Assembly (NCBI RefSeq): GCF_000620145.1
Contig: NZ_KK211083.1
Location: 124,001 to 188,000 of the forward strand
Length of the DNA stretch: 64,000 nucleotides
Origin: Deefgea rivuli DSM 18356
Lineage (GTDB): Bacteria > Pseudomonadota > Gammaproteobacteria > Burkholderiales > Chitinibacteraceae
Direction of reading: 5' to 3'
Shown here: positions 8,932-17,918 of the stretch, piece by piece
Layout: each line of letters opens with the position of its first letter
How positions within the stretch are numbered: the first letter of the stretch is position 1
The notes under the pieces: model-generated
Told to the model about the DNA's origin: nothing
The model's database searches: none
What the model saw: only the letters and a program-made list of their open reading frames with translations
Translations under genes and position numbers: made by a program

Positions 8932-8952
8932 AGATGCAGAGCTACGGTTTTT

Positions 8953-9720
8953 TCACTCAATCAGTTCCTTGTAAGCATACCAAGTTGCATGACCAAGCAG
9001 CGGGAAAATGACAATTAAGCCAATTAAGTAGCTGGCAAAACCAATTGCGGTCAGTCCCACTAAAATCGCTGCCCACACGGCCATTGCTGGGATATTTTCG
9101 GTGACTGCGCGCAAACTCGTCATCATCGCGGTGACGCTGTCGATTTCTCGATCAGCCAATAATGGAATGGACACGGCGGTTAGCGCAAAAACTAAGCAGG
9201 CCAAAACAAAGCCTGCTGCTGCCCAGATTAATGTAAATGGCAGCATTTCGCCAAGCAGTGTGCCGATAATTGAGCTTGAGCCGATTGGCTGACCAGAGAA
9301 CATTAGCGCAAATAAAATCGCAGATGCACGCTCCCAAGCAATTGCAATCATGGCCAAGATAACCCCTAAAAAGGCCAATTGACCGCCGTTTTTATACAGG
9401 TCATGAAGTGATTGTGAAAATGAAGTTTCACGCCCTTCATCTCGCTCGCTAGTGAGTTCATAAATCCCAGCAGCACCTAGCGGAGCCATCAATAAAAAAC
9501 CAGTGATCGCGGTGGTTAAAAGATGAGCATTGTTACCTGAAAGTAGCAGTAGCATTGCTCCTATAAACGCAATCAATAAGCCATACATTAGGCTGGGTAA
9601 TGGGTGTTTGATCATATCGGCATAGCCCATTTTGAGCCACATTAAGGGGCGATCGGCGGTGATTTTCCGTGTCACTGGTAGTGTGAAATGCTGATCGAGT
9701 TCGTTTAAGTGTAAGTCCAT
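8953..9720 (-). CDS. DUF2189-family inner-membrane protein
   Basis: 255 residues from the ATG at 9720, which has GGGAGGG 6 bases upstream. It has a short soluble N-terminus (VTRKITADRPLMWLKMGYADM) followed by about six hydrophobic segments. The sequence fits the DUF2189 family of Proteobacteria, whose function is unknown; members often lie beside cytochrome c oxidase genes, and here the gene is divergent from coxB, 187 bp away. Any role in oxidase biogenesis would be inference from position only. Confidence 0.8.
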   Translation of the reverse strand: MDLHLNELDQHFTLPVTRKITADRPLMWLKMGYADMIKHPLPSLMYGLLIAFIGAMLLLLSGNNAHLLTTAITGFLLMAPLGAAGIYELTSERDEGRETSFSQSLHDLYKNGGQLAFLGVILAMIAIAWERASAILFALMFSGQPIGSSSIIGTLLGEMLPFTLIWAAAGFVLACLVFALTAVSIPLLADREIDSVTAMMTSLRAVTENIPAMAVWAAILVGLTAIGFASYLIGLIVIFPLLGHATWYAYKELIE

Positions 9721-9907
9721 GATGAGCCCTCCCAAAGGCTGCACGCACTGCGTGCGATTTATTTTTGATAGCTGGACTTGGTCTGAATTTCTATATTTTC
9801 AGATAAGCGGCCATTGCTGCGGTGCAGCAACTTGCCAATTAATTCAATGACTTGCGTGTTGGGAAAACTCGGCTACTGTGAAAGCACAAGTCAGCTGGGG
9901 GATTTGA

Positions 9908-11011
9908 ATGCGCTGGAGTCGATTGGGAGTAGGGGCTGTACTTGCGGCACAAGAGGCTTGGGCCGGGGCTATTTGGACTTTTCAGCCGCCAGTAACGGGG
10001 ATCGCGCGGCAAATTGAATCACTACACACTTGGTTAATGCTGGTTATTTTTGTGGTTTTTTTCTTAGTGTTTGGCTTTATGTTTTATGCCATTTTGCGCC
10101 ATAGAAAATCGCTAGGGCATGAAGCCAAACCTTTTCATGAAAATACATGGGTTGAAATCCTGTGGACCTTGATCCCCGCCATTATTTTACTCGGCATGGC
10201 GTGGCCTGCCGCCAGCGTGATACTGGCGCAAAAAAACACCCGCGACGCCGATTTCACCATTAAAGCCACCGGATTTCAGTGGTTTTGGTCGTATGACTAT
10301 CTAGATCATGGTTTTGGTTTCAAAAGCAAACTTGCTACGCCACGCGAGCAGATTGAGAATTTTAGAGGGACTGCTGAAGAGAAAAATAGGCATTACTTGC
10401 TGGAAGTGGATGCGCCGCTGGTGGTTCCCGTTGGCAAGAAAATTCGCATTCTAACGACGAGTAATGACGTTATTCATAGCTGGGGAATTCCTGCGTTTGG
10501 CGTTAAACAAGACGCGATTCCTGGTTTTATTCGAGACACTTGGTTTAAAGCTGAAAAAATCGGTACTTACCGTGGCCAGTGCGTTGAATTATGCGGCAAA
10601 GATCATGCTTTTATGCCGATTGTGGTCAATGTGGTTTCTCAAGCCGATTTTGCCAAATGGACCGCACAGCAGCAGGCGCTCGCTAAGGCCGCCAAAGATG
10701 ATCCCAATAAAGTCTGGTCGCGTGATGAGCTGATTGTGCGCGGCAAGCAAGTTTACGAGGCCAATTGTGCGGCGTGCCATAAATCGAATGGCGTGGGCGG
10801 CGGAGCGTATCCCGCGATTGCGGGCTCTAAAATTGCCACAGGCGCTAAAGCTGCTCATATCGAACTGGTGTTGGTGGGCAAAAATGCCATGCCAAGTTGG
10901 GTGGCATTGTCAGACGTGGAGTTGGCGGCTGTGCTGACCTATCAGCGAACCAGCTGGGGCAATCAGGCCGATATCGTGATGCCAGCAGAAATTCGTGCGG
11001 CGAGAAAATAA
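9908..11011 (+). CDS. coxB: Cytochrome c oxidase subunit II with fused cytochrome c domain
   Basis: 367 residues. A signal peptide (1-19) and two membrane segments (about 41-62 and 84-106) are followed by the periplasmic cupredoxin domain. CuA ligands are visible: H190 in IHSWG and C225, C229, H233 and M236 in CVELCGKDHAFM. A C-terminal class I cytochrome c domain has CAACH at 287-291 with a likely axial methionine at 328, so this is a caa3-type subunit. GGGGGA precedes the ATG. It is the first gene of the oxidase operon. The covalent heme depends on a Ccm system, present at 34.3-42.1 kb. Confidence 0.96.
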   Translation: MRWSRLGVGAVLAAQEAWAGAIWTFQPPVTGIARQIESLHTWLMLVIFVVFFLVFGFMFYAILRHRKSLGHEAKPFHENTWVEILWTLIPAIILLGMAWPAASVILAQKNTRDADFTIKATGFQWFWSYDYLDHGFGFKSKLATPREQIENFRGTAEEKNRHYLLEVDAPLVVPVGKKIRILTTSNDVIHSWGIPAFGVKQDAIPGFIRDTWFKAEKIGTYRGQCVELCGKDHAFMPIVVNVVSQADFAKWTAQQQALAKAAKDDPNKVWSRDELIVRGKQVYEANCAACHKSNGVGGGAYPAIAGSKIATGAKAAHIELVLVGKNAMPSWVALSDVELAAVLTYQRTSWGNQADIVMPAEIRAARK

Positions 11012-11017
11012 GGACGG

Positions 11018-12649
11018 ATGATGAGCTCAGAGACTTTGCAGCATTCCGATCACGAACCGCATGCCGAAGCCCATCATGGCGGATGGCGGCGCTGGCTGTA
11101 TGCAACCAATCATAAAGACATTGGCACACTGTATTTGTGGTTTGCTTTTACGATGTTTATTACCGGTGGCGTGATGGCGCTGGGAATTCGTGCTGAGCTA
11201 TTCCAGCCTGGATTACAGTTTTGGCAGCCCGAGTTTTTCAATCAGCTCACCACGTTGCACGGCATCATTATGGTGTTCGGCGCGATTATGCCTGCGTTTA
11301 CTGGGTTGGCTAATTGGATGTTGCCGCTGATGATCGGTGCGCCGGATATGGCATTTGCGCGAATGAATAACTGGAGTTTTTGGTTGCTGCCGCCGGCTGC
11401 CGCGCTACTCATTATTTCATTATTTGTACCGGGCGGCGCGGCGGCGGGCGGCTGGACTTTGTATCCACCGCTGTCGATTCAAAGCGGCATGGGTATGGAT
11501 TTGGCGATCTTTAGCATTCATTTGCTGGGATTGTCGTCGATTATGGGCTCAATTAACATCATCACGACGGTGCTCAATATGCGTGCGCCGGGGATGACTT
11601 TGCTGAAAATGCCATTGTTCGCGTGGACTTCGCTGGTCACGGCGTATTTGCTGATTGCCGTTGCGCCGGTATTGGCCGGCGCGGTGACGATGCTGCTGAC
11701 GGATCGGCATTTTGATACGCATTTCTTTAAAGCCGCTGGTGGCGGCGATCCGGTTTTATTTCAACATATTTTCTGGTTTTTCGGTCACCCCGAAGTCTAC
11801 ATTATGGCCTTGCCTGCGTTTGGGATTGTCAGCCAAATCATCCCAGTATTCTCTCGTAAGCCGCTGTTTGGCTACGTTTCAATGGTATACGCCACCTGCT
11901 CGATTGCGATTCTGTCGTTTATGGTGTGGGGGCATCATATGTTCGCCGTGGGGATGCCAGCGACGGCGCAGCTATTTTTTATGTTTTTGACGATGCTGAT
12001 TGCCGTGCCAACCGGTGTGAAAGTGTTTAACTGGATTGCAACGATGTGGCAGGGCAGTTTGACGTTTGAAACGCCGATGCTGTTTGCGATTGGTTTTGTG
12101 TGTCTGTTTACCGTTGGAGGCTTCTCGGGGCTGATTTTATCGATTGCGCCTGTCGATACACAAATGCATGACACTTATTATGTGGTGGCGCATTTTCACT
12201 ATGTATTGGTCGCTGGCGCTCTATTTAGCTTGTTTGCAGCCGTATACTACTGGCTGCCAAAATGGACCGGCTATATGTATCACGAAGGTCGCGGCCAGTT
12301 TCATTTCTGGTGGTCAATGATTTGGTTCAACGTCACTTTTTTCCCAATGCATTTCTTAGGTCTGGCCGGCATGCCGCGCCGGATTCCCGATTATGCACTG
12401 CAATTCACCGATTTTAATGCTATCGCCAGCGTGGGCGCGTTCTGTTTTGGGATCGGGCAAATCTTCTTTCTATTCAATGTAATTCATACCATTCGGGGCG
12501 GCGTCGGCCCCGCACCGGCCTCGCCATGGGAAGGCGGCAATACTTTGGAGTGGGAGGTGGCCTCGCCAGCGCCGCATCATACTTGGGAAACGCCGCCTGA
12601 TTTAGCAACAGTTCAGCGCGGATTGCGTTCGCAAGCAGTGGAGCATTAA
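11018..12649 (+). CDS. ctaD: Cytochrome c oxidase subunit I
   Basis: 543 residues, the 12-helix catalytic subunit of aa3-type oxidase. It shows the N-terminal signature YATNHKDIGTLYLWFAF, low-spin heme a ligand in TLHGIIMVFG, the CuB site in FGHPEVYIM and WGHHMFAVG, and the heme a3/heme a histidines in VVAHFHYVL. GGPAxP-like terminal sequence is normal. It starts 6 bp after coxB; tandem ATGs at 11018 and 11021 are both possible, with AGGA favouring either. Confidence 0.97.
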   Translation: MMSSETLQHSDHEPHAEAHHGGWRRWLYATNHKDIGTLYLWFAFTMFITGGVMALGIRAELFQPGLQFWQPEFFNQLTTLHGIIMVFGAIMPAFTGLANWMLPLMIGAPDMAFARMNNWSFWLLPPAAALLIISLFVPGGAAAGGWTLYPPLSIQSGMGMDLAIFSIHLLGLSSIMGSINIITTVLNMRAPGMTLLKMPLFAWTSLVTAYLLIAVAPVLAGAVTMLLTDRHFDTHFFKAAGGGDPVLFQHIFWFFGHPEVYIMALPAFGIVSQIIPVFSRKPLFGYVSMVYATCSIAILSFMVWGHHMFAVGMPATAQLFFMFLTMLIAVPTGVKVFNWIATMWQGSLTFETPMLFAIGFVCLFTVGGFSGLILSIAPVDTQMHDTYYVVAHFHYVLVAGALFSLFAAVYYWLPKWTGYMYHEGRGQFHFWWSMIWFNVTFFPMHFLGLAGMPRRIPDYALQFTDFNAIASVGAFCFGIGQIFFLFNVIHTIRGGVGPAPASPWEGGNTLEWEVASPAPHHTWETPPDLATVQRGLRSQAVEH

Positions 12650-12651
12650 GC

Positions 12652-12747
12652 ATGAGTAGCAATCAAAAAACCGCATTAAAACTGGTTTTACTGGCCGCTG
12701 TATTTTTTGCGCTGGTGATTGTTAGGCAGATTATTTTGAATGGGTAA
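12652..12747 (+). CDS. Cytochrome oxidase small assembly protein (31 residues)
   Basis: A 31-residue single-pass membrane peptide with a polar N-terminus (MSSNQKTALK), one hydrophobic helix and the end VRQIILNG. Its size, topology and place between subunit I and ctaG match the tiny protein annotated in many Betaproteobacteria as cytochrome oxidase small assembly protein. It starts 2 bp after the ctaD stop; GGAG lies just before that stop (12640-12643), about 8 bases from the ATG. Biochemical function is unknown. Confidence 0.82.
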   Translation: MSSNQKTALKLVLLAAVFFALVIVRQIILNG

Positions 12748-12801
12748 TTGGCTCTATTCGTTAAAAATAGTTGCCTAGCTGAATATACCTTTAGAGAACA
12801 C

Positions 12802-13311
12802 ATGACTAATTTGGCGCTACGTAATCAGAAATTGGCGATTAGATTGGCGGTCATTGCGCTGCTGATGTTTGGTTTTGGCTATGCTTTATCGCCGATGTAT
12901 GGGGCTTTTTGTAAGGCATTAGGCATTGATCAAGCGCAGGCGTCGATTACGCAATCGGGCGCGGCATTGCGGCTGGAGTTTGATACCAATGTCGCCAGTG
13001 GTGTACCGGCGACGATTCAGGCTTTAGATGCTGTGCAAATGGCAAAAGCCGGTGGTGTGGTGAAGGCGCGATTTTTGCTGGTGAATACGTCGGATCAGCC
13101 ACTTAAATTACGCGCGATTCCTAGCTTTGCGCCTGTTCGTGCAGCAGGGTTGCTGCAAAAACTGGAATGCTTTTGTTTTGATGAATTAGTTTTACAAGCC
13201 AATGAGCGGCGGGAAGTCACTGTGGTGTTGCTGGTGGCTGATCAGCTTCCTGCCGAAATGGGCGCAGCGACTTTGTCGTATAGCTTGCAAGCGGTCGAGG
13301 GCACGTCATGA
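12802..13311 (+). CDS. ctaG: CtaG/Cox11, copper chaperone for the CuB site
   Basis: 169 residues. The start at 12802 (MTNLALRNQKLAIRL) is preferred to an upstream in-frame start because GAGAAC precedes it and the protein then begins with the usual short cytoplasmic tail and single membrane anchor (about 10-30, ending YGAFCKALG). The periplasmic copper-binding motif CFCFDE lies near residue 120. Cox11 proteins insert copper into subunit I. It overlaps the DUF2970 gene by 4 bp. Confidence 0.94.
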   Translation: MTNLALRNQKLAIRLAVIALLMFGFGYALSPMYGAFCKALGIDQAQASITQSGAALRLEFDTNVASGVPATIQALDAVQMAKAGGVVKARFLLVNTSDQPLKLRAIPSFAPVRAAGLLQKLECFCFDELVLQANERREVTVVLLVADQLPAEMGAATLSYSLQAVEGTS

Positions 13312-13499
13312 GTTCGCCTTTGGCTGCAATCAAAGCCGTTTTGGCTGGATTTTTTGGCGTACAAAGCCGTCGCAATGCAGAGAAAACACCGATTAAACCG
13401 ATTTATTTTATCGTTGCTGGTGTGATGTGTGCGGTTATTTTGGCCTTGTTAATCATGAGTTTGGCGCAGTATCTCGTGGCGCACGGAGGTGGGCAATGA
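13308..13499 (+). CDS. DUF2970 small membrane protein of the oxidase operon
   Basis: 63 residues: an N-terminal basic, amphipathic part (AIKAVLAGFFGVQSRRN) and one hydrophobic helix (about 30-52). This is the DUF2970 pattern found between ctaG and ctaE in Betaproteobacteria. Start ATGA overlaps the ctaG stop and its own stop overlaps the ctaE start, so it is translationally coupled on both sides. Role unproven, presumably in oxidase assembly. Confidence 0.87.
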   Translation: MSSPLAAIKAVLAGFFGVQSRRNAEKTPIKPIYFIVAGVMCAVILALLIMSLAQYLVAHGGGQ

Positions 13500-14362
13500 A
13501 TGTAGAGAATGGCGTTCACGATGCACATTATTATGTGCCAGCCCCATCGCGCTGGCCAGTGGTGGGGGCAATCGCTTTATTTTTTCTTGGATTGGGCGCT
13601 GCATTTAGTATTAATCAGATGAGCATCGGTAATTGGAGCTTGTTGTTCGGTTTTGCGATTTTGTTGTGGATGCTGTTTGGCTGGTTTGGCGATGTGATTC
13701 GTGAATCTGAAAGCGGCAGTTATGGTCAGCAAGTCGATTATTCATTTCGTTGGGGAATGAGCTGGTTTATTTTTTCTGAGATTATGTTTTTTGCCGCATT
13801 TTTTGGTGCTTTATTTTATACGCGGCTAATTTCAGTGCCTGAGCTGGGCTTTTTTAGCGATACGCAAAGTTTGCTCTGGCCGCAATTTCATTCTGATTGG
13901 CCGCTAGCGACTGGCCCGAAAACGTCAAGCTATCAAACGATGGCGGCAATGGGGCTGCCTGCGATTAATACGGCGATTTTACTGACGTCGGGAGCGACCT
14001 TAACATGGGCGCATTGGGCGCTCATAAATGAAAAACGTGGGCAATTGAGCGCAGGCCTTGGCATTACGGTGCTGTTGGGAACGCTGTTTTTAAGTCTGCA
14101 AATGTATGAATACCATCATGCATGGAGCGAGCTGCACCTGACTTTGTCATCAGGCGCGTATGGCGCGACGTTTTATCTGCTGACGGGTTTTCATGGAATG
14201 CACGTGTTAGTCGGCACGCTGATTCTGGCTGTGATGTGGTTCCGCGTGCAAAAAGGGCATTTCACACCGCAGCATCATTTTGGTTTTGAAGCCGCGGCGT
14301 GGTATTGGCACTTTGTGGATGTGGTGTGGTTGCTGCTGTTTATTTTAGTGTATTGGCTGTAA
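13496..14362 (+). CDS. ctaE: Cytochrome c oxidase subunit III
   Basis: 288 residues from the ATG at 13496, which overlaps the DUF2970 stop and has GGAGGT upstream. It has seven membrane segments and family sequences such as YYVPAPSRWP, RWGMSWFIFSEIMFF, FHGMHVLVG and WYWHFVDVVWL. This is the non-catalytic subunit that stabilises the oxidase core. The stop codon is also the first base of a 143-bp palindromic repeat, which may end this part of the operon. Confidence 0.96.
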   Translation: MNVENGVHDAHYYVPAPSRWPVVGAIALFFLGLGAAFSINQMSIGNWSLLFGFAILLWMLFGWFGDVIRESESGSYGQQVDYSFRWGMSWFIFSEIMFFAAFFGALFYTRLISVPELGFFSDTQSLLWPQFHSDWPLATGPKTSSYQTMAAMGLPAINTAILLTSGATLTWAHWALINEKRGQLSAGLGITVLLGTLFLSLQMYEYHHAWSELHLTLSSGAYGATFYLLTGFHGMHVLVGTLILAVMWFRVQKGHFTPQHHFGFEAAAWYWHFVDVVWLLLFILVYWL

Positions 14363-14504
14363 GAGCATGTTTTAAAAGTGCTGCGCATCCCGTGATAACG
14401 AGTCGGGCGGTACTCGGAATCCTCATGTACAAGGCGTACATTCCGGTTCCTGCGCTCCGGCCTCGTCGTTCTGACGGGCGCTCGCTACTTTTAAAGCATG
14501 CTCT
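14362..14504. repeat. 143-bp palindromic element (MITE-like) after ctaE
   Basis: Terminal inverted repeats of 18 bp (AGAGCATGTTTTAAAAGT and its near-complement at 14487-14504, one mismatch). The inner sequence also folds back, including ATGTAC/GTACAT around a 5-base loop and further GC-rich arms, so the whole unit can form one long hairpin. It has no coding capacity. It separates ctaE from the DUF2909-SURF1 divergent pair and may serve as a terminator. Confidence 0.75.
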
Positions 14505-14557
14505 AAGAATCAAAAGTTAATAAACCGTAATTACGCTTAAAGCAAGATATTCACCGC

Positions 14558-14746
14558 TCAGGCATTTGGTCGAATCCAGCCCATAAAGCCAGCTAGTATA
14601 AGAAATAGAAACAGCGCGATGGATAATCCTACGCGCCAAGTTAATGCTAGTAACAGGCCATGCGAAGCACCGCGGATCAGCCGAGTTAAGGCTTGTCCCA
14701 TCAGCAAGATGATGGCAAGGAGCACAATGATGACGACGATTTTCAT
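14558..14746 (-). CDS. DUF2909 twin-transmembrane protein
   Basis: 62 residues with two hydrophobic helices separated by a short basic loop (LTRLIRGASHG), ending GWIRPNA. This matches the DUF2909 (twin transmembrane) family seen next to SURF1 and ctaE in many Betaproteobacteria. It points away from the operon, and its first 20 bp overlap the start of the divergent SURF1 gene. Function unknown. Confidence 0.8.
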   Translation of the reverse strand: MKIVVIIVLLAIILLMGQALTRLIRGASHGLLLALTWRVGLSIALFLFLILAGFMGWIRPNA

Positions 14747-15461
14747 ATCTAACCCTCCAGCTCATCAGACTAGGCCAAGTCGCCAGATTTTGCGCAAGCG
14801 TCAATACGCGGCTTTATTTTTCTTGGCGGCTTTGGTGGCGCTCACTGCGGTGCTTGGTGTTTGGCAATTGTGGCGTGCGCAGCAAAAACAGACCTTGCTC
14901 AGTGAAGTTGCCGCGCAGCAAGCCTTGCCAGAATTACGCTGGTCGCAAGGTATTCCGCCGCCTTGGCGCTTATTACAGCTCGAAGGTCAATGGCTTCCTC
15001 AGGCCGAAATCATGCTTGATCAGCGCGTATTGGATGGCAAAGTGGGTTATCACTTGATTACGCCGTTTCAGCTTAAAGACGGCCGCATTGTGATGGTGAA
15101 CCGTGGCTGGTGGTCGCCTAGTGAACGTTTAACGCCGCCACCCGCTGTCGGCACGCCACGGATTGTGGCTCAGCCTTGGCCACGTTATATCGAATTGGGA
15201 GATACACCGATTCAAGGGCGAGTGTTCCAGAATCTAGATTTAGGCCGCTTTGCCGCGTGGGCGCATTTAGCGGTGCCGACTGTCTACGGCATTGCCAGAG
15301 ACGCGCCGCTGGGTGTACGGCCGTTGAAAATGGATCAACCTTTTGTTGTCGAGCGCCATTTGGCGTATGCGCTAAGCTGGTGGTTGATGAGCGCGTTTGG
15401 CGTGTTTTTGTGGTTGCGTTTTTATCGTGCGACAAAGGCGGGGTATGCTACTAAAGACTAA
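14727..15461 (+). CDS. SURF1/Shy1 family oxidase assembly protein
   Basis: 244 residues from the ATG at 14727, chosen because AAGGAG lies 4 bases before it; upstream in-frame ATGs lack such a site. Two membrane helices flank the periplasmic domain: ALFFLAALVALTAVLG near the start and a C-terminal LSWWLMSAFGVFLW. Family motifs GVWQLWRAQQK and VMVNRGWW are present. SURF1 proteins help insert heme A into subunit I. Its start overlaps the divergent DUF2909 gene, and its end overlaps the next gene by 17 bp. Confidence 0.92.
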   Translation: MMTTIFISNPPAHQTRPSRQILRKRQYAALFFLAALVALTAVLGVWQLWRAQQKQTLLSEVAAQQALPELRWSQGIPPPWRLLQLEGQWLPQAEIMLDQRVLDGKVGYHLITPFQLKDGRIVMVNRGWWSPSERLTPPPAVGTPRIVAQPWPRYIELGDTPIQGRVFQNLDLGRFAAWAHLAVPTVYGIARDAPLGVRPLKMDQPFVVERHLAYALSWWLMSAFGVFLWLRFYRATKAGYATKD

Positions 15462-15897
15462 ATCTAGATTGATCTTGCTGGCAATACTTGGCTTATGTAT
15501 TGCGCCTATCGTGTTAGCGCAATGGCTATGGAGCAATGGGCAGGTACAAGGAGGGCAGAGCTATGGGCAGTTGCTGGCGCAGCCTGCACTCAGCCGCGAT
15601 GCACAATGGCGTTTGGTCGCGCACGATCCAGCGGGCTGCACGGCGAGCTTGCACAGTTTGGCGCAAAGCGCGCAGCAGTTGCAAATCGCACAAGGCAAAG
15701 AGCGTGAGCGTATTCGCAGCGTCGCCGCCTGCGACAGCACCTTGCCGCAGCAATTCTCAGTGGGGCTGTATTTAATTGATCCGCATGGCAATGCGGTTAT
15801 TTTTTATCCGCCAGAGCAATTAGCGCAAGTCCTTGGGCGGCAAAAAGTGATCCGTGAGATCGGCAAAATTCTGAAAAATAACCGTGGTTTAGGCTAG
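15445..15897 (+). CDS. Uncharacterised membrane-anchored protein of the oxidase operon
   Basis: 150 residues: one N-terminal membrane helix (LILLAILGLCIAPIVLAQWLW) and a periplasmic domain ending in a basic tail. The short stretch VGLYLIDPHGNAVIFYPPE is reminiscent of thioredoxin-fold or Sco-like surroundings, but no CxxxC copper motif is present; two lone cysteines exist (TASL preceded by GC, and AACDS). It overlaps SURF1 by 17 bp and precedes ctaA. A homologous unknown is common at this place in Betaproteobacteria. Function not assigned. Confidence 0.7.
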   Translation: MLLKTKSRLILLAILGLCIAPIVLAQWLWSNGQVQGGQSYGQLLAQPALSRDAQWRLVAHDPAGCTASLHSLAQSAQQLQIAQGKERERIRSVAACDSTLPQQFSVGLYLIDPHGNAVIFYPPEQLAQVLGRQKVIREIGKILKNNRGLG

Positions 15898-15972
15898 TTG
15901 ATTCCTGCTAATTCTTAGGCAGGAAATCCGCTGCATCGTTTTTGAAACCTAATTTGAATGCACGGTGATTAA

Positions 15973-16989
15973 ATGCAAATTAAATGGCTGTTTGCAGTGG
16001 TGATTGCTTGGACTTTTGGTCTTTTGATGCTCGGCGCGTATGTGCGTTTATCCGATGCAGGCTTGGGTTGTCCGGATTGGCCAGGATGCTACGGACAGCT
16101 GACAGCGCCGGATGAAGCGCATGAAATCCATCAAGCGCAGCAGCAATTTGGTGGCGAAATTGTCCCGCATAAAGGCTGGAAAGAAATGATTCATCGCTAT
16201 GCGGCGGGTATCTTGGGTGTGCTGGTGCTGGCGCTCACTGTTGTTTTGTGGCGGCAGCGGCAACGTTTGGGCTTAGCGCCGTGGCTAATTGTTTTGCCAT
16301 TGGTGGTGGTTGTGTTTCAAGCCCTACTGGGAATGTGGACGGTGACCTTGAAGCTGATGCCTGGCGTGGTGACGGCGCATTTGATTGGTGGGATGACTTT
16401 GCTGGCGCTTTTGATTGCGCTGGCAGCGCGCTACTTGGGACGCCCAATATCTGTGTTAGCCAATTTACGGCCTTGGTTTTTTGTTGCTTTATTGGCGGTC
16501 ATAGTACAAATCATCATCGGCGGTTGGGTTTCGACCAATTACGCGGGTTTAGCGTGCAATGATTTTCCGCTTTGCCAAGGCCAAATCACCGCTCCGCAAG
16601 GTTTGCTGGCCGCGCTACGACCCGATAGAGAACTTGGCCGTGATGTGGCAGGTGAACTGCTAACTATTGAGCATTTGGCGGCGATCCATTGGCTGCACCG
16701 CGTCGGCGCTATGCTGGTGCTGGCCTTGGTCGGCGTTCTAATTTATCGCTTGCGTAATGTGCAACCTCGCTTGGCTTGGGCATTAGCTGGCGCATTATTG
16801 CTGCAAGTGAGCTTAGGGATTGCGAATGTGTTGGCCTCATTGCCGCTGTCTTTGGCGGTGGCGCATAACGGCGGTGCGGCACTGCTGCTGGGCATCCTTA
16901 TTTATGGGCTTACGTTGACACCGCGTAGCGCACGCTCTAATCAATCAGCACCTCATTTTCAGCCTGAAATCGCTAGGAGCACACCATGA
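15973..16989 (+). CDS. ctaA: CtaA/COX15, heme A synthase
   Basis: 338 residues with eight predicted helices in two four-helix halves. Heme-ligand regions are visible: [13 protein letters not shown], a mid-protein TAHLIGGM, and [13 protein letters not shown]; the second half also has the cysteine pair in LACNDFPLC. It oxidises the C8 methyl of heme O to a formyl, giving heme A in the inner membrane. It overlaps ctaB by 4 bp. Confidence 0.95.
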   Translation: MQIKWLFAVVIAWTFGLLMLGAYVRLSDAGLGCPDWPGCYGQLTAPDEAHEIHQAQQQFGGEIVPHKGWKEMIHRYAAGILGVLVLALTVVLWRQRQRLGLAPWLIVLPLVVVVFQALLGMWTVTLKLMPGVVTAHLIGGMTLLALLIALAARYLGRPISVLANLRPWFFVALLAVIVQIIIGGWVSTNYAGLACNDFPLCQGQITAPQGLLAALRPDRELGRDVAGELLTIEHLAAIHWLHRVGAMLVLALVGVLIYRLRNVQPRLAWALAGALLLQVSLGIANVLASLPLSLAVAHNGGAALLLGILIYGLTLTPRSARSNQSAPHFQPEIARSTP

Positions 16990-17879
16990 GTAGTTTTGCG
17001 CTGATTGCATCCAATTGCGGTGCTGATTTATATCGGCTAGGCAAGCCGCGCGTTGTCGCTTTGATTGTGTTTTGCGCCTTAATCGGCATGCTGCTGGCCG
17101 TACCCGATGTGGCACGCTGGCAAGTGATGATCGCAGCGAGTTTGGGAATTGGTTTGGTGGCGAGCGGCGCGGCGGCGGCCAATTGCGTGTTTGAGCGTAA
17201 GCGCGATGCTTTGATGGTGAGAACGCACCTACGCCCTTTGCCGCAAGGAACGATTTCATGGCAACTGGCTGCGGCGTACTCGATATTTTGTACGGTAGTC
17301 GGTCTGCTGATTTTGGCGGCATTCGTCAATACACTGACTATGTATCTAACGCTAGCCACTTTCCTTGCTTATTCTGTGGTCTATACCCAGTGGTTAAAGC
17401 CAAGAACGCCGCAGAATATTGTGATTGGTGGCGCGGCAGGTGCAATGCCACCGGTGCTGGGCTGGGCGGCGATGACGAACACGGTACCACCTGAAGCCGC
17501 TGTATTGTTTTTGATTATTTACGCGTGGACGCCGCCGCACTTTTGGGCGCTAGCGCTGTATCGGCTGGACGATTATCGCCGCGCGGGTTTGCCGATGTTG
17601 CCTGTGACGCATGGCGCGCCGTTTACGCGTTTGGCGATTTGGCTGTACTCATGGATTTTAGCGGCGACGACGCTGCTGCCGCTGGCTTTGGGATTTTCAT
17701 CGTGGCTGTATTTATGTGCCGTGTTGGTGCTTAATTTCGGCTTTTTACGCCGAGCTTGGCAGTTGTATCGAAGCCCGAGTGATGCATTGGCTAAAGCTTT
17801 GTTTCGTTATTCGATTAGTTATCTCTCATGGCTGTTTGCTGCTTTGCTGGTCGATCATTATGTGCAAATATTGCGATAG
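16986..17879 (+). CDS. ctaB: CtaB/CyoE, protoheme IX farnesyltransferase (heme O synthase)
   Basis: 297 residues, a UbiA-superfamily prenyltransferase with about nine helices. The first polar motif is [18 protein letters not shown] with RPLP following, and the second region has [21 protein letters not shown]. It adds a farnesyl group to heme B to make heme O, the substrate of CtaA. Overlap with ctaA by ATGA indicates coupling. It is the last recognised gene of the oxidase operon; a SCO1-type gene, common here in relatives, is not seen. Confidence 0.95.
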   Translation: MSSFALIASNCGADLYRLGKPRVVALIVFCALIGMLLAVPDVARWQVMIAASLGIGLVASGAAAANCVFERKRDALMVRTHLRPLPQGTISWQLAAAYSIFCTVVGLLILAAFVNTLTMYLTLATFLAYSVVYTQWLKPRTPQNIVIGGAAGAMPPVLGWAAMTNTVPPEAAVLFLIIYAWTPPHFWALALYRLDDYRRAGLPMLPVTHGAPFTRLAIWLYSWILAATTLLPLALGFSSWLYLCAVLVLNFGFLRRAWQLYRSPSDALAKALFRYSISYLSWLFAALLVDHYVQILR

Positions 17880-17918
17880 TCCATCATTGATCTTTATGAA
17901 CCTTTGGGAAAATTTCGG

